From Delphinus delphis (Eukaryota > Chordata > Mammalia > Artiodactyla > Delphinidae), in NCBI RefSeq assembly GCF_949987515.2, contig NW_027192658.1:2108001-2172000 (forward strand): a DNA stretch of 64,000 nucleotides, written 5' to 3'. Numbering within the stretch: the stretch's first letter is position 1; every line of letters starts with the position of its first letter. The position numbers were made by a program, and so were the translations under genes. Shown piece by piece: positions 51,228 through 63,791 of this stretch. The notes under the pieces are model-generated. The model saw only the letters and a list, made by a program, of their open reading frames with translations, made no database searches and was not told the origin of the DNA.

Positions 51228-53236
51228 GCGTTGCCGTACCCTCACCTGGACCCTAAACCGTCCCCGTCCCCTAACCCTAACCCTAGCCCGAACCCTAACC
51301 CTAACCCTTCCCCGAAGCCTGACTCTCACCCGTCCCCTAATCCTAACCCGTACGATAACACTAACCCGCGCCCTCACACGCACACTCCCCCTAAAGCGTT
51401 GCCGTACCCTCACCTGGACCCTAAACCGTCCCCGTCCCCTAACCCTAACCCTAGCCCGAACCCTAACCCTAACCCTTCCCCGAAGCCTGACCCTCAACCG
51501 TCCCCTAATCCTAACCCGTACGCTAACACTAACCCGTGCCCTCACACCCACGCTCCCCCTAAAGCGTTGCCATAACCTCACCTGGACCCTAAACCGTCCC
51601 CGTCCCCTAACCCTAAGCCTAGCCCGAACCCTAACCCTAACCCTTCCCCGAAGCCTGACCATCACCCGTCCCCTAATCCGAACCCGTACGCTAACACTAA
51701 CCCGCGCCCTCACACGCACGGTCCCCCTAAAGCGTTGCCGTACCCTCACCTGGACCCTAAACCGTCCCCGTCCCCTAACCCTAACCCTAGCCCGAACCCT
51801 AACCCTAACCCTTCCCCGAAGCCTGACCCTCACCCGTCCCCTAATCCTAACCCATACTCTAACACTAACCCACGCCCTCACACGCACGCTCCCCCTAAAG
51901 CGTTGCCGTACCCTCACCTGGACCCTAAACCGTCCCCGTCCCCTAACCCTAACCCTAGCCCGAACCCTAACCCTAACCCTTCCGCGAAGCCTGACCCTCA
52001 CCCGTCCCCTAATCCTAACCCGTACGCTAACACTAACCCGCGCCCTCATACGCACGCTTCCCCTAAAGCGTTGCCGTACCATCACCTGGACCCTAAACCG
52101 TCCCCGTCCCCTAACCCTAACCCTAGCCCGAACCCTAACCCTAACCCTTCCCCGAAGCCTGACCCTCACCCGTCCCCTAATCCTAACCCGTACGCTAACA
52201 CTAACCCGCGCCCTCACACGCACGCTCCACCTAAAGCGTTGCCGTACCCTCACCTGGACCCTAAACCGTCCCCATCACCTAACCCTAACCCTAGCCCGAA
52301 CCCTAACCCTAACCCTTCCCCGAAGCATGACCCTCACCCGTCCCCTAATCCTAACCCGTACGCTACACTAACGCGCGCCCTCACACGCACGCTCCCCCTA
52401 AAGCGTTGCCGTACCCTCACCTGGACCCTAAACCGTCCCCGTCCCCTAACCCTAACCCTAGCCCGAACCCTAACCCTAACCCTTCCCCGAAGCCTGACCC
52501 TCACCCGTCCCCTAATCCTAACCCGTACGCTAACACTAACGTGCGCCCTCACACGCACGCTCCCCCTAAAGCGTTGCCGTACCCTCACCTGGACCCTAAA
52601 CCGTCCCCGTCCCCTAACCCTAACCCTAGCCCGAACCCTAACCCTAACGCTTCCCCAAAGCCTGACCCTCACCCGTCCCCTAATCCTAACCCGTACGCTA
52701 ACACTAACCCACGCCCTCACATGCACGCTCCCCCTAAAGCGTTGCCGTACCCTCACCTGGACCCTAAACCGTCCCCGTCCCCTAACCCTAACCCTAGCCC
52801 GAACCCTAACCCTAACCCTTCCCCGAAGCCTGACCCTCACCCGTCCCCTAATCCTAACCCGTACGCTAACACTAACCCGCGCCCTCACACGCACGCTCAC
52901 CCTAAAGCGTTGCCGTACCCTCACCTGGACCCTAAACCGTCGCCGTCCCCTAACCCTAACCCTAGCCCGAACCCTAACCCTAACCCTTCCCCAAAGCCTG
53001 ACCCTCACCCGTCCCCTAATCCTAACCCGTACGCTAACACTAACCCGCGCCCTGACACGCACGCTCCCCCTGAAGCGTTGCCGTACCCTCACCTGGACCC
53101 TAAACCGTCCCCGTCCCCTAACCCTAAGCCTAGCCCGAACACTAACCCTTCCCCGAAGCCTGACCCTCACCCGTCCCCTAATCCTAACCCGTACGCTAAC
53201 ACTAACCCGCGCCCTCACACGCACGCTCCCCCTAAA
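51228..53236 (+). repeat. Twelve-monomer copy of the 17-mer HOR interior
   Basis: Copies 16394-18570 at +34,834 bp (CCATAACC near 51570, CGTACCATCACC near 52074, CTACACT deletion at 52363). After losing one monomer it continues at +34,666 bp (ACGCTTCCCCAAAG at 52647). CTAACGTGCGCC near 52541 is private. Confidence 0.9.
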
Positions 53237-53890
53237 GCGTTGCTGTATCCTCACCTGGACCCTAAACCGTCCCCGTCCCCTAACCCTAACCCTGGCCCGA
53301 ACACTAACCCTAAGCCTTCCCCGAAGCCTGACCCTCACCCGTCCCCTAACCCGTACGCGAACACTAACCCGCGCCCTCACACGTACGCTCCCCCTAAAGC
53401 GTTGTCGTACCCTCCCCTGGACCCTAAACCGTCCCTGTCCCCTAACCCTAACCCTAACCCTATCCCTTACCTGAAGCCTTACCCTAACCCGTCCCCTAAT
53501 CCTAACCCGTACGCTGACAGTAACCCGTACCCTCACACTTACGCTCACACTATACCATTGTCGTACCCTAACCTGTACCCTAAATCGTCCCCTAACCCTA
53601 ACCCTAACCCTAGTCCGAAACCTCTCCCTAACCCTTCCCCGAAGCATGACCCTCACCCGTCCCTTAATCCTAACCCGTATGCTTATACTAACCCGCGCCC
53701 TCACACGCACGCTCCCCCTAAAGCGTTGCCGTACCCTCACCTGGACCCTAAAACGTCCCCGTCCCCTAACCCTAACCCTAGCCTGAACACTAACCCTAAC
53801 CCTTCCCCGAACCCTGACCCTCACCCGTCCCCTAATCCTAACCCGTACGCTAACACTAACCCACGCCCTCACACGCACACTCCCCCTAAA
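53237..53890 (+). repeat. V cassette 11
   Basis: Four units (162, 156, 168, 168 bp) with V1 at 53399 and V2 at 53555. Shares CCCTGGCCCGAACAC and CCCGTACCCTCACACTTAC with cassette 6 at +34,666 bp. GCTGTATCC and CCGAACCCTGACC are private changes. Confidence 0.92.
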
Positions 53891-55233
53891 GCGTTGCCGT
53901 ACCCTCACCTGGACCCTAAACCGTCCCCGTCCCCTAACCCTAACCCTAGCCCGAACCCTAACCCTAACCCTTCCCCGAAGCCTGACCCTCACCCGTCCCC
54001 TAATCCTAACCCGTACGCTAACACTAACCCGCGCCGTCACACGCACGCTCCCCCTAAAGCGTTGCTGTGCCCTCACCTGGACCCTAAACCGTCCCCGTCC
54101 CCTAACCCTAACCCTAGCCCGAACCCTAACCCTAACCCTTCCCCGAAGCCTGACCCTCACCCGTCCCCTAATCCGAACCCGTACGCTAACACTAACCTTC
54201 GCCCTCACACGCACGCTCCCCCTAAAGCATTGCCGTACCCTCACCTGGACCCTACACTGTCCCCGTCCCCTAACCATAACCCTAGCCCGAACCCTAACCC
54301 TAACCCTTCCCCGAAGCCTGACCCTCACCCGTCCCCTAATCCTAACCCGTACGCTAACACTAACCCGCGCCATCACACGCACGCTCCCCCTAAAACGTTG
54401 CCGTCCCCTCACCTGGACCCTAAACCGTCCCCGTCCCCTAACTCTAACCCTAGCCCGAACCCTAACCCTAACCCTTCCCCGAAGCCTGACCCTCACCCGT
54501 CCCCTATTCCTAACCCGTACGCTAACACTACCCCGCGCCCTCACACGCACGCTCCCCCTAAAGTGTTGCCGTACCCTCACCTGGACCCTAAACCGTCCCC
54601 GTCACCTAACCCTAACCCTAGCCCGAACCCTAACCCTAACCCTTCCCCGAAGCATGACACTCAACCGTCCCCTAATCCTAACCCGTACGCTAACACTAAC
54701 CCGCGCCCTCACATGCACGCTCCCCGTAAAGCGTTGCCGTACCCTCACCTGGACCCTAAACTGTCCCCGTCCCCTAACCCTAATCCTAGCCCGAACCCTA
54801 ACTCTAACACTTCCCCGAAGCCTGACCCTCACTCGTCCCATAATCCTAACCCGTACGCTAACACTAACCCGCGCCCTCACACGCACGCTCCCCCTAAAGC
54901 GTTGCCGTACCCTCACCTGGACCCTAAACCGTCCCCGTCCCCTAAACCTAACCCTAGCCCAAACCCTAACCCTAACCCTTCCCCGAAGACTGACCCTCAC
55001 CCGTCCCCTAATCCTAACCCGTACGCGAACACTCACCCGCGCTCTCACACGCACGCTACCCCTAAAGCGTTGCCGTACCCTCAACTGGACCCTAAACCGT
55101 CCCCGTCCCCTAACCCTAACCCTAGCCCAAACCCTAACCCTAACCCTTCCCCGAAGCCTGACCCTCACCCGTCCCCAATCCTAACCCGTACGCTAACACT
55201 AACCCGTGCCCTCACACGCACGCTCCCCCTAAA
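53891..55233 (+). repeat. Eight-monomer copy of 19225-20567
   Basis: Same length (1,343 bp) and same variant order at +34,666 bp (GTTGCTGTGCCC, CTACACTGTCC, AACCATAACCC), ending in the CCCCAATCC deletion at 55177. Differences include CGCTCCCCGTAAAG versus CGCTCTCCGTAAAG and CCTATTCCTAAC near 54506. Confidence 0.9.
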
Positions 55234-58200
55234 GCATTGCCGTACCCTCACCGGGACCCTAAACCGTCCCCGTCCCCTAACCCTAACCCTAGCCCGAACC
55301 CCAACCCTAACCCTTCCCCGAAGCCTGACCCTCACCCGTCCCCTAATCCTAACCCGTACGCTAACACTAACCCGCGCCCTCACACGCACGCTCCCCCTAA
55401 AGCGTTGCCGTACCCTCACCTGGACCCTAAACCGTCCCCGTCCCCTAACCCTAACCCTAGCCCGAACCCTAACCCTAACCCTTCCCCGAAGCCTGACCCT
55501 CACCCGTCCCCTAATCCTAACCCGTATGCTAACACTAACCCGCGCCCTCACACGCATGCTCCCCCTAAAGCGTTGCCGTACCCTCACCTGGACCCTAAAC
55601 CGTCCCCGTCCCCTAACCCTAAGCCTAGCCCGAACCCTAACCCTAACCCTTCCCCGAAGCCTGACCCTCACCCGTCCCCTAATCCTAACCCGTACGCTAA
55701 CACTAACCCGCGCCCTCACACGCACGCTCCCCCTAAAGCGTTGCCGTCCCCTCACCTGGACCCTAAACCGTCCCCGTCCCCTAACCCTAACCCTAGCCCG
55801 AACCCTAACCCTAACACTTCCCCGACGCCTGACCCTCACCCGTCCCCTAATCCTAACCCGTACGCTAACACTAACCCGCGCCCTCACACGCACGCTCCCC
55901 CTAAAGCGTTGCCGTACCCTCACCTGGACCCTAAACCGTCCCCGTCCCCTAAACCTAACCCTAGCCCAAACCCTAACCCTAACCCTTCCCCGAAGCCTGA
56001 CCCTCACCCGTCCCCTAATCCTAACCCGTACGCTAACACTACCCCGCGTCCTCACATGCACGCTCCCCCTAAAGCGTTGCCGTACCCTCACCTGGACCCT
56101 AAACCGTCCCCGTCCCCTAACCCTAACCCTAGCCCGAACCCTAACCCTAACCCTTCCCCGAAGCCTGACCCTCACCCGTCCCCTAATCCTAACCCGTACG
56201 CTAACACTCACCCGCGCCCTCACACGCACGCTCCCCCTAAAGCGTTGCCGTACCCTCACCTGGACCCTAAACCGTCCCCGTCCCCTAACCCTAACCCTAG
56301 CCCGAACCCTAACCCTAACCCTTCCCCGAAGCCTGACCCTCACCCGTCCCCTAATCCTAACCCGTACGCTAACACTAACCCGCGTCCTCACACGCACGCT
56401 CCCCCTAAAACGTTGCCGTCCCCTCACCTGGACCCTAAACCGTCCCCGTCCCCTAACCCTAACCCTAGCCCGAACCCTAACCCTAACCCTTCCCCGAAGC
56501 CTGACCCTCACCCGTCCCCTAATCCTAACCCGTACGCTAACACTACCCCGCGCCCTCACACGCACGCTCCCCCTAAAGCGTTGCCGTACCCTCACCTGGA
56601 CCCTAAACCGTCCCCGTCCCGTAACCCTAACCCTAGCCCGAACCCTAACCCTAACCCTTCCCCGAAGCCTGACCCTCACCCGTCCCCTAATCCTAACCCG
56701 TACGCTAACACTAACTCGCGCCCTCACACGTACGCTCCCCCTAAAGCGTTGCCGTACCCTCACCTGGACCCTAAACCGTCCCCGTCCCCTAACCCTAACC
56801 CTAGCCCGAACCCTAACCCTAACCCTTCCCCGAAGCCTGACCCTCACCCGTCCCCTAATCCTAACCCGTACGCTAACACTAACCCGCGCCCTCACACGCA
56901 CGCTCCCCCTAAAGCGTTGCCGTACCCTCACCTGGACCCTAAACCGTCCCCGTCCCCTAACCCTAACCCTAGCCCGAACCCTAACCCTAACCCTTCCCCG
57001 AAGCCTGACCCTCACCCGTCCCCTAATCCTAACCCGTACGCTAACACTAACCCGAGCCCTCACACGCACGCTCCCCCTAAAGCGTTGCCGTACCCTCACC
57101 TGGACCCTAAACAGTCCCCGTCCCTTAACCCTAACTCTAGCCCGAACCCTAACCCTAACCCTTCCCCGAAGCATGACCCTCACCCGTCCCCTAATCCTAA
57201 CCCGTACGCTAACACTAACCCGCGCCCTCACACGCACGCTCCCCCTAAAGCGTTGCCGTACCCTCACCTGGACCCTAAACCGTCCCCGTCCCCTAACCCT
57301 AACCCTAGCCCGAACCCTAACCCTAACCCTTCCCCGAAGCCTGACCCACACACGTCCCCTAATCCTAACCCGTACGCTAACACTAACCCGCGCCCTCACA
57401 CGTACGCTCCCCCTAAAGCGTTGCCGTACACTCTCCTGGACCCTAAACCGTCCCCGTCCCCTAACCCTAACCCTAGCCCGAACCCTAACCCTAACCCTTC
57501 CCCGAAGCCTGACCCTCACCCGTCCCCTAATCCTAACCCGTACGCTAACACTAACCCGCGCCCTCACACGCACGGTCCCCTTAAAGCGTTGCCGTACCCT
57601 CACCTGGACCCTAAAGCGTCCCCGTCCCCTAACCCTAACCCTAGCCCGAACCCTAACCCTAACCCTTCCCCGAAGCCTGACCCTCACCCGTCCCCTAATC
57701 CTAAACCGTACTCTAACACTACACCACGCCCTCACACGCACGCTCCCCCTAAAGCGTTGCCGTATCCTCACCTGGACCCTAAACTGTCCCCGTCACCTAA
57801 CCCTAACCCTAGCCCGAACCCTAACCCTAACCCTTCCCCAAAGCATGACCCTCACCCGTCCCCTAATCCTAACCCGTACGCTAACACTAACCCGCGCCCT
57901 CACACGCACGCTCCCCCTAAAGCGTTGCCGTACCCTCACCTGGACCCTAAACCGTCCCCGTCCCCTAACCCTAACCCTAGCCCGAACCCTAACCCTAACA
58001 CTTCCCCGAAGCCTGACCCTCACCCGTCCCCTAATCCTAACCCGTACGCTAACACTACCCCGCGCCCTCACACGCACGCTCCCCCTAAAGCGTTGCCGTA
58101 TCCTCACCTGGACCCTAAACCGTCCCCGTCACCTAACCCTAACCCTAGCCCGAACCCTAACCCTAACCCTTCCCCGAAGCATGACCCTCACCCGTCCCCT

Positions 58201-58424
58201 AATCCTAACCCGTACGCTAACACTAACCCGCGCCCTCACACGCACGCTCCCCCTAAAGCGTGGCCGTACCCTCACCTGGACCCTAAACCGTCCCCGTCCC
58301 CTAACCCTAACCCTAGCCCAAACCCTAACCCTAACCCTTCCCCGAAGCCTGACCCTCACCCGTCCCCAATCCTAACCCGTACGCTAACACTAACCCGTGC
58401 CCTCACACGCACGCTCCCCCTAAA
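55234..58424 (+). repeat. Chimeric 19-monomer block
   Basis: The left part follows 20568-21590 at +34,666 bp (CTCACCGGGACC, AACACTCACCCGCG at 56207). Within 56213-56258 it switches to the 26-monomer-block type and then follows 26,950-29,077 and 39,690-41,983, ending in the CCCCAATCC deletion at 58368. It has the AACACTACACCACG unit of copy 3 but lacks the GCATTGCAATACC unit. CCGTCCCGTAACC near 56617 is private. Confidence 0.88.
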
Positions 58425-59425
58425 GCATTGCCGTACCCTCACCTGGACCCTAAACCGTCCCCGTCCCCTAACCCTAACCCTAGCCCGAACCCTAACCCTA
58501 ACCCTTCCCCGAAGCCTGACCCTCACCCGTCCCCTAATCCTAACCCGTACGCTAACACTGACCCGCGCCCTCACACGCACGCTCCCCCTAAAGCGTTGCC
58601 GTACCCTCACCTGGACCCTAAACCGTCCCCGTCCCCTAACCCTAACCCTAGCCCGAACGCTAACCCTAACCCTTCCCCGAAGCCTGACCCTCACCCGTCC
58701 CCTAATCCTAACCCGTACGCTAACACTAACCCGCGCCCTCACACGCACGCTCCCCCTAAAGCGTTGCCGTACCCTCACCTGGACCCTAAACCGTCCCCGT
58801 CCCCTAACCCTAGCCCGAACCCTAACCCTAAATCTTCCCCGAAGCCTGACCCTCACCCGTCCCCTAATCCTAACCCATACGCGAACACTCACCCGCGCCC
58901 TCACACGCACGCTACCCCTAAAGCGTTGCCGTACCCTCAACTGGACCCTAAACCGTCCCCGTCCCCTAACCCTAACCCTAGCCCAAACCCTAACCCTAAC
59001 CCTTCCCCGAAGCCTGACCCTCACCCGTCCCCTAATCCTAACCCGTACGCTAACACTACCCCGCGTCCTCACACGCACGCTCCCCCTAAAGCTTTGCCGT
59101 ACCCTCACCTGGACCCTAAACCGTCCCCGTCCCCTAACCCTAACCCTAGCCCGAACCCTAACCCTAACCCTTCCCCGAAGCCTGACCCTCACCCGTCCCC
59201 TAATCCTAACCCGTACGCGAACACTCACCCGCGCCCTCACACGCACGCTACCCCTAAAGCGTTGCCGTACCCTCAACTGGACCCTAAACCGTCCCCGTCC
59301 CCTAACCCTAACCCTAGCCCAAACCCTAACCCTAACCCTTCCCCGAAGCCTGACCCTCACCCGTCCCCAATCCTAACCCGTACGCTAACACTAACCCGTG
59401 CCCTCACACGCACGCTCCCCCTAAA
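58425..59425 (+). repeat. Six-monomer block (1,001 bp), second full copy
   Basis: Equal in length and marker order to 29134-30134 at +29,291 bp: AACACTGACCCG, the 162-bp unit near 58801, CTCAACTGG near 58937 and 59273, and the CCCCAATCC deletion at 59369. CCTAAATCTTCCCC near 58829 is a private change. Confidence 0.9.
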
Positions 59426-61272
59426 GCATTGCCGTACCCTCACCTGGACCCTAAACCGTCCCCGTCCCCTAACCCTAACCCTAGCCCGAACCCCAACCCT
59501 AACCCTTCCCCGAAGCCTGACCCTCACCCGTCCCCTAATCCTAACCCGTACGCTAACACTAACCCGCGCCCTCACACGCACGCTCCCCCTAAAGCGTTGC
59601 CGTACCCTCACCTGGACCCTAAACCGTCCCCGTCCCCTAACCCTAACCCTAGCCCGAACCCTAACCCTAACCCTTCCCCGAAGCCTGACCCTCACCCGTC
59701 CCCTAATCCTAACCCGTACGCTAACACTAACCCGCGCCCTCACACGCACGCTCCCCCTAAAGCGTTGCCGTACCCTCACCTGGACCCTAAACCGTCCCCG
59801 TCCCCTAACCCTAAGCCTAGCCCGAACCCTAACCCTAACCCTTCCCCGAAGCCTGACCCTCACCTGTCCCCTAATCCTAACCCGTACGCTAACACTAACC
59901 CGCGCCCTCACACGCACGGTCCCCCTAAAGCGATGCCGTACCCTCACCTGGACCCTAAACCGTCCCCGTCCCCTAACCCTAACCCTAGCCCGAACCCTAA
60001 CCCTAACCCTTCCCCGAAGCCTGACCCTCACCCGTCCCCTAATCCTAACCCGTACGCTAACACTAACCCACGCCCTCACACGCACGGTCCCCCTAAAGCG
60101 TTGCCGTACCCTCACCAGGACCCTAAAGCGTCCCCGTCCCCTAACCCTAACCCTAGCCCGAACCCTAACCCTAAGCCTTCCCCGAAGCCTGACCCTCACC
60201 CGTCCCCTAATCCTAAACCGTACTCTAACACTACCCCGCGCCCTCACACGCACGCTCCCCCTAAAGCGTTGCCGTATCCTCACCTGGACCCTAAACCGTC
60301 CCCGTCACCTAACCCTAACCCTAGCCCGAACCCTAACCCTAACCCTTCCCCGAAGCATGACCCTCACCCGTCCCCTAATCCTAACCCGTACGCTAACACT
60401 AACCCGCGCCCTCACATGCACGCTCCCCCTAAAGCATTGCCATACCCTCACCTGGACCCTAAAGCGTCCCCGTCCCCTAACCCTAACCCTAGCCCGAACA
60501 CTAACCCTAACCCTTCCCCGAAGCCTGACCCTCACTCGTTCCCTAATCTTAACCCGTACGCTAACACTAACCCGCGCCCTCACACGCACGCTCCCCCTAA
60601 AGCGTTGCTGTACCCTCACCTGGACCCTAAACCGTCCCCGTCCCCTAACCCTAACCCTAGCCCGAACCCTAACCCTAACCCTTCCCCGAAGCCTGACCCT
60701 CACCCGTCCCCTAATCTTAACCCGTACGAGAACACTAACCCGCGCCCTCACACCCACACTCCCCCTAAAGTGTTGCCGTACCCTCACCTGGACCCTAAAC
60801 CGTCCCCGTCCCCTAACCCTAAGCCTAGCCCGAACCCTAACCCTAACCCTTCCCCGAATCCTGACCCTCACCCGTCCCCTAATCCGAACTCGTACGCTAA
60901 CACTAACCCGCGCCCTCACACGCACGCTCCCCCTAAAGCGTTGCCGTACCCTCACCTGGACCCTAAACCGTCACCGTCCCCTAACCCTAACCCTAGCCCG
61001 AACCCTAACCCTAACCCTTCCCCGAAGCCTGACCCTCACCCGTCCCCTAATCCAAACCCGTACGCTAACACTAACCCGCGCCCTCACACCCACGCTCCCC
61101 CTAAAGCGTTGCCGTACCCTCACCTGGACCCTAAACCGTCGCCGTCCCCTAACCCTAACCCTAGCCCGAACCCTAACCCTAAAGATTCCCCGAAGCCTGA
61201 CCCTCACCCGTCCCTAATCCTAACCCGTACGCTAACACTAACCCGCGCCCTCACACGCACGCTCCCCCTAAA

Positions 61273-61440
61273 GCGTTGCCGTACCCTCACCTGGACCCTA
61301 AACCGTCCCCGTCCCCTAACCCTAACCCTAGCCCGAACCCTAACCCTAACCCTTCCCCGAAGCCTGACCCTCACCCGTCCCCTAATCCTAACCCGTACGC
61401 TAACACTAACCCGCGCCCTCACACGCACGCTCCCCCTAAA
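61273..61440 (+). repeat. Reference consensus monomer (168 bp, 28 hexamers)
   Basis: This unit matches the majority base at every position I could tally by eye and serves as the type monomer. In order its hexamers start GCGTTG, CCGTAC, CCTCAC and end ACGCAC, GCTCCC, CCTAAA. Hexamers 8, 9, 12, 13 and 20 are exact CCTAAC. Hexamers 1 (GCGTTG) and 4 (CTGGAC) are the least telomere-like and make the best landmarks for the repeat start. Composition is 84 C, 20 G, 37 A and 27 T. A CGTACG palindrome spans hexamers 21-22. Hexamer 2 also contains GTAC, giving GTAC sites 114 and 54 bp apart in each unit. Confidence 0.95.
61307..61358 (-). other. G-quadruplex / i-motif-capable core of the monomer (example)
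   Basis: Nine runs of three or four C lie within 52 bp, separated by only 2-3 bases. The complementary strand therefore has nine G-runs with very short loops, the classic pattern of a telomeric G-quadruplex; the C-strand has i-motif potential. The same core occupies roughly positions 35-86 of nearly every monomer, so the window contains several hundred copies, all with the G-rich strand on the minus strand. Folding is inferred from the pattern, not shown. Confidence 0.75.
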
Positions 61441-63791
61441 GCGTTGCCGTACCCTCACCTGGACCCTAAACCGTCCCCGTCCCCTAACCCTAACCCTAGC
61501 CCGAACCCTAACCCTAACCCTTCCCCGAAGCCTGACCCTCACCCGTCCCCTAATCCTAACCCGTACGCTAACAATAACCCACGCCCTCACACGCACGCTC
61601 CCCCTAAAGCTTTGCCGTACCCTCACCTGGACCCTAAACCGTCCCCGTCCCCTAACCCTAACCCTAGCCCGAACCCTAACCCTAACCCTTCCCCGAAGCC
61701 TGATCCTCACCCGTCCCCTAATCCTAACTCGTACGCTAACTCTAACCCGCGCCCTCACACGCACGCTCCCCCTTAAGCTTTGCCGTACCCTCACCTGGAC
61801 CCTAAACCGTCCCTGTCCCCTAACCCTAACCCTAGCCCGAACCCTAACACTAACCTTTCCCCGAAGCCTGACCCTCACCCGTCCCCTAATCCTAACCCGT
61901 ACGCTAACACTAACGCGTGCCCTCACACGCACGCTCCCCCTAAAGCGTTGCCGTACCCTCACCTGGACCCTAAACCGTCCCCGTCCCCTAACCCTAAGCC
62001 TAGCCCGAACCCTAACCCTAACCCTTCCCCGAAGCCTGACCCTCACCCGTCCCCTAATCCTAACCCGTACGCTAACACTAACCCACGCCCTCACACGCAC
62101 GCTCCCCCTAAAGCGTTGCCGTACCCTCACCTGAACCCTAAACCGTCCCCGTTCCCTAACCCTAACCCTAGCCCGAACCCTAACCCTAACCCTTCCCCGA
62201 AGCCTGACCCTCACCCGTCCCCTAATCCTAACCCGTATGCTAACTCTAACCCGCGCCCTCACACGCACGCTCCCCCTAAAGCGTTGCCGTACCCTCACCT
62301 GGACCCTAAACCGTCCCCGTCCCCTAACCCTAACCCTAGCCCGAACCCTAACCCTAACCCTTCCCCGAAGGCTGCCCTCACCTGTCCCCTAATTCTAACC
62401 CGTACGCTAACACTAACCCGTGCCCTCACACGTACACTCCCCCTAAAGCGTTGCCGTACCCTCCCCTGGACACTAAACCGTCCGCGTCCCCTAACCCTAA
62501 CCCTAGCCCGAACCCTAACCCTAACCCTTCCCCGAAGCCTGACCCTCACCCGTCCCCTAATCCTAACCCGTACGCTAACACTAACGCGCGCCCTCACACG
62601 CACGCTCCCCCTAAAGCGTTGCCATACCCTCACCTGGACCCTAAACCGTCCCCGTCCCCAAACCCTAACCCTAGCCCGAACCCTAACCCTAACCCTTCCC
62701 CGAAGCCTGACCCTCACCCGTCCCCTAATCCTAACCCGTACGCTAACACTAACCCGCACCCTCACACGCACGCTCCCCCTAAAGCGTTGCCGTACCCTCA
62801 CCTGGACCCTAAACCGTCCCCGTCCCCTAACCCTAACCCTAGCCCGAACCCTAACCCTAACCCTTCCCCGAAGCCTGACCCTCACCCGTCCCCTTATCCT
62901 AACCCGTACGCTAAAACTAACCCGCGCGCTCAAACGTACGCTCCCCCTAAAGCGTTGCCGTACCCTCCCCTGGACCCTAAACCGTCCCCATCCCCTAAAC
63001 CTAACCCTAGCCCGAACCCTAACCCTAACACTTCCCCGAAGCCTGACCCTCACCCGTCCCCTAATCCTAACCCGTACGCTAACACTAACCCGCGCCCTCA
63101 CACGCACGCTCCCCCTAAAGCATTGCCATACCCTCACCTGGACCCTAAAGCGTCCCCATCCCCTAACCCTAACCCAAGCCCGAACACTAACCCTAACCCT
63201 TCCCCGAAGCCTGACCCTCACCCGTCCCCTAATCCTAACCCGTACGCTAACACTAACCCACGCCCTCACACGCACGCTCCCCCTAAAGCTTTGCCGTACC
63301 CTCACCTGGACCCTAAACCGTCCCCATCCCCTAACCCTAACCCTAGCCCGAACCCTAACCCTAACCCTTCCCCGAAGCCAGACCTTCACCCGTCCCCTAA
63401 TCCTAACCCGTACGCTAACACTAACCCGCGCCCTCACACCCACGCTCCCCCTAAAGCGTTGCCGTACCCTCACCTGGACCCTAAACCGTCCCCGTCCCCT
63501 AACCCTATCCCTAGCCCTAACCCTAACTCTAACCCTTCCCTGAAGCGTGACCCTCACCCGTCCCCTAATCCTAACACGTACGCTAACACTAACCCGCGCC
63601 CTCACACGTACGCGCCCCCTAAAGCGTTGCCGTACCCTCCCCTGGACCCTAAACCGTCCCCGTCCCCTAACCCTAACCCTAGCCCGAACCCTAACCCTAA
63701 CCCTTCCCCGAAGCCTGACCCTCACCCGTCCCCTAATCCTAACCCGTACGCTAACACTAACCCACGCCCTCACACGCACGCTCCCCCTAAA

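Larger units (their letters stand above)
59426..63791 (+). repeat. 26-monomer block, version 3
   Basis: Follows version 1 at +29,291 bp to about 61770, then version 2 at +15,382 bp, so it keeps most of the seven-monomer segment missing from version 1. A one-base deletion near 62373 (AAGGCTGCCCTC) and one extra monomer near 62740 (AACCCGCACCC) shift the offset to 15,549 bp. From about 63200 it follows 48,660-49,100 at +14,543 bp, with the TTAGC-free AAAGCTTTGCC unit duplicated (63285 and about 63788). Confidence 0.86.
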
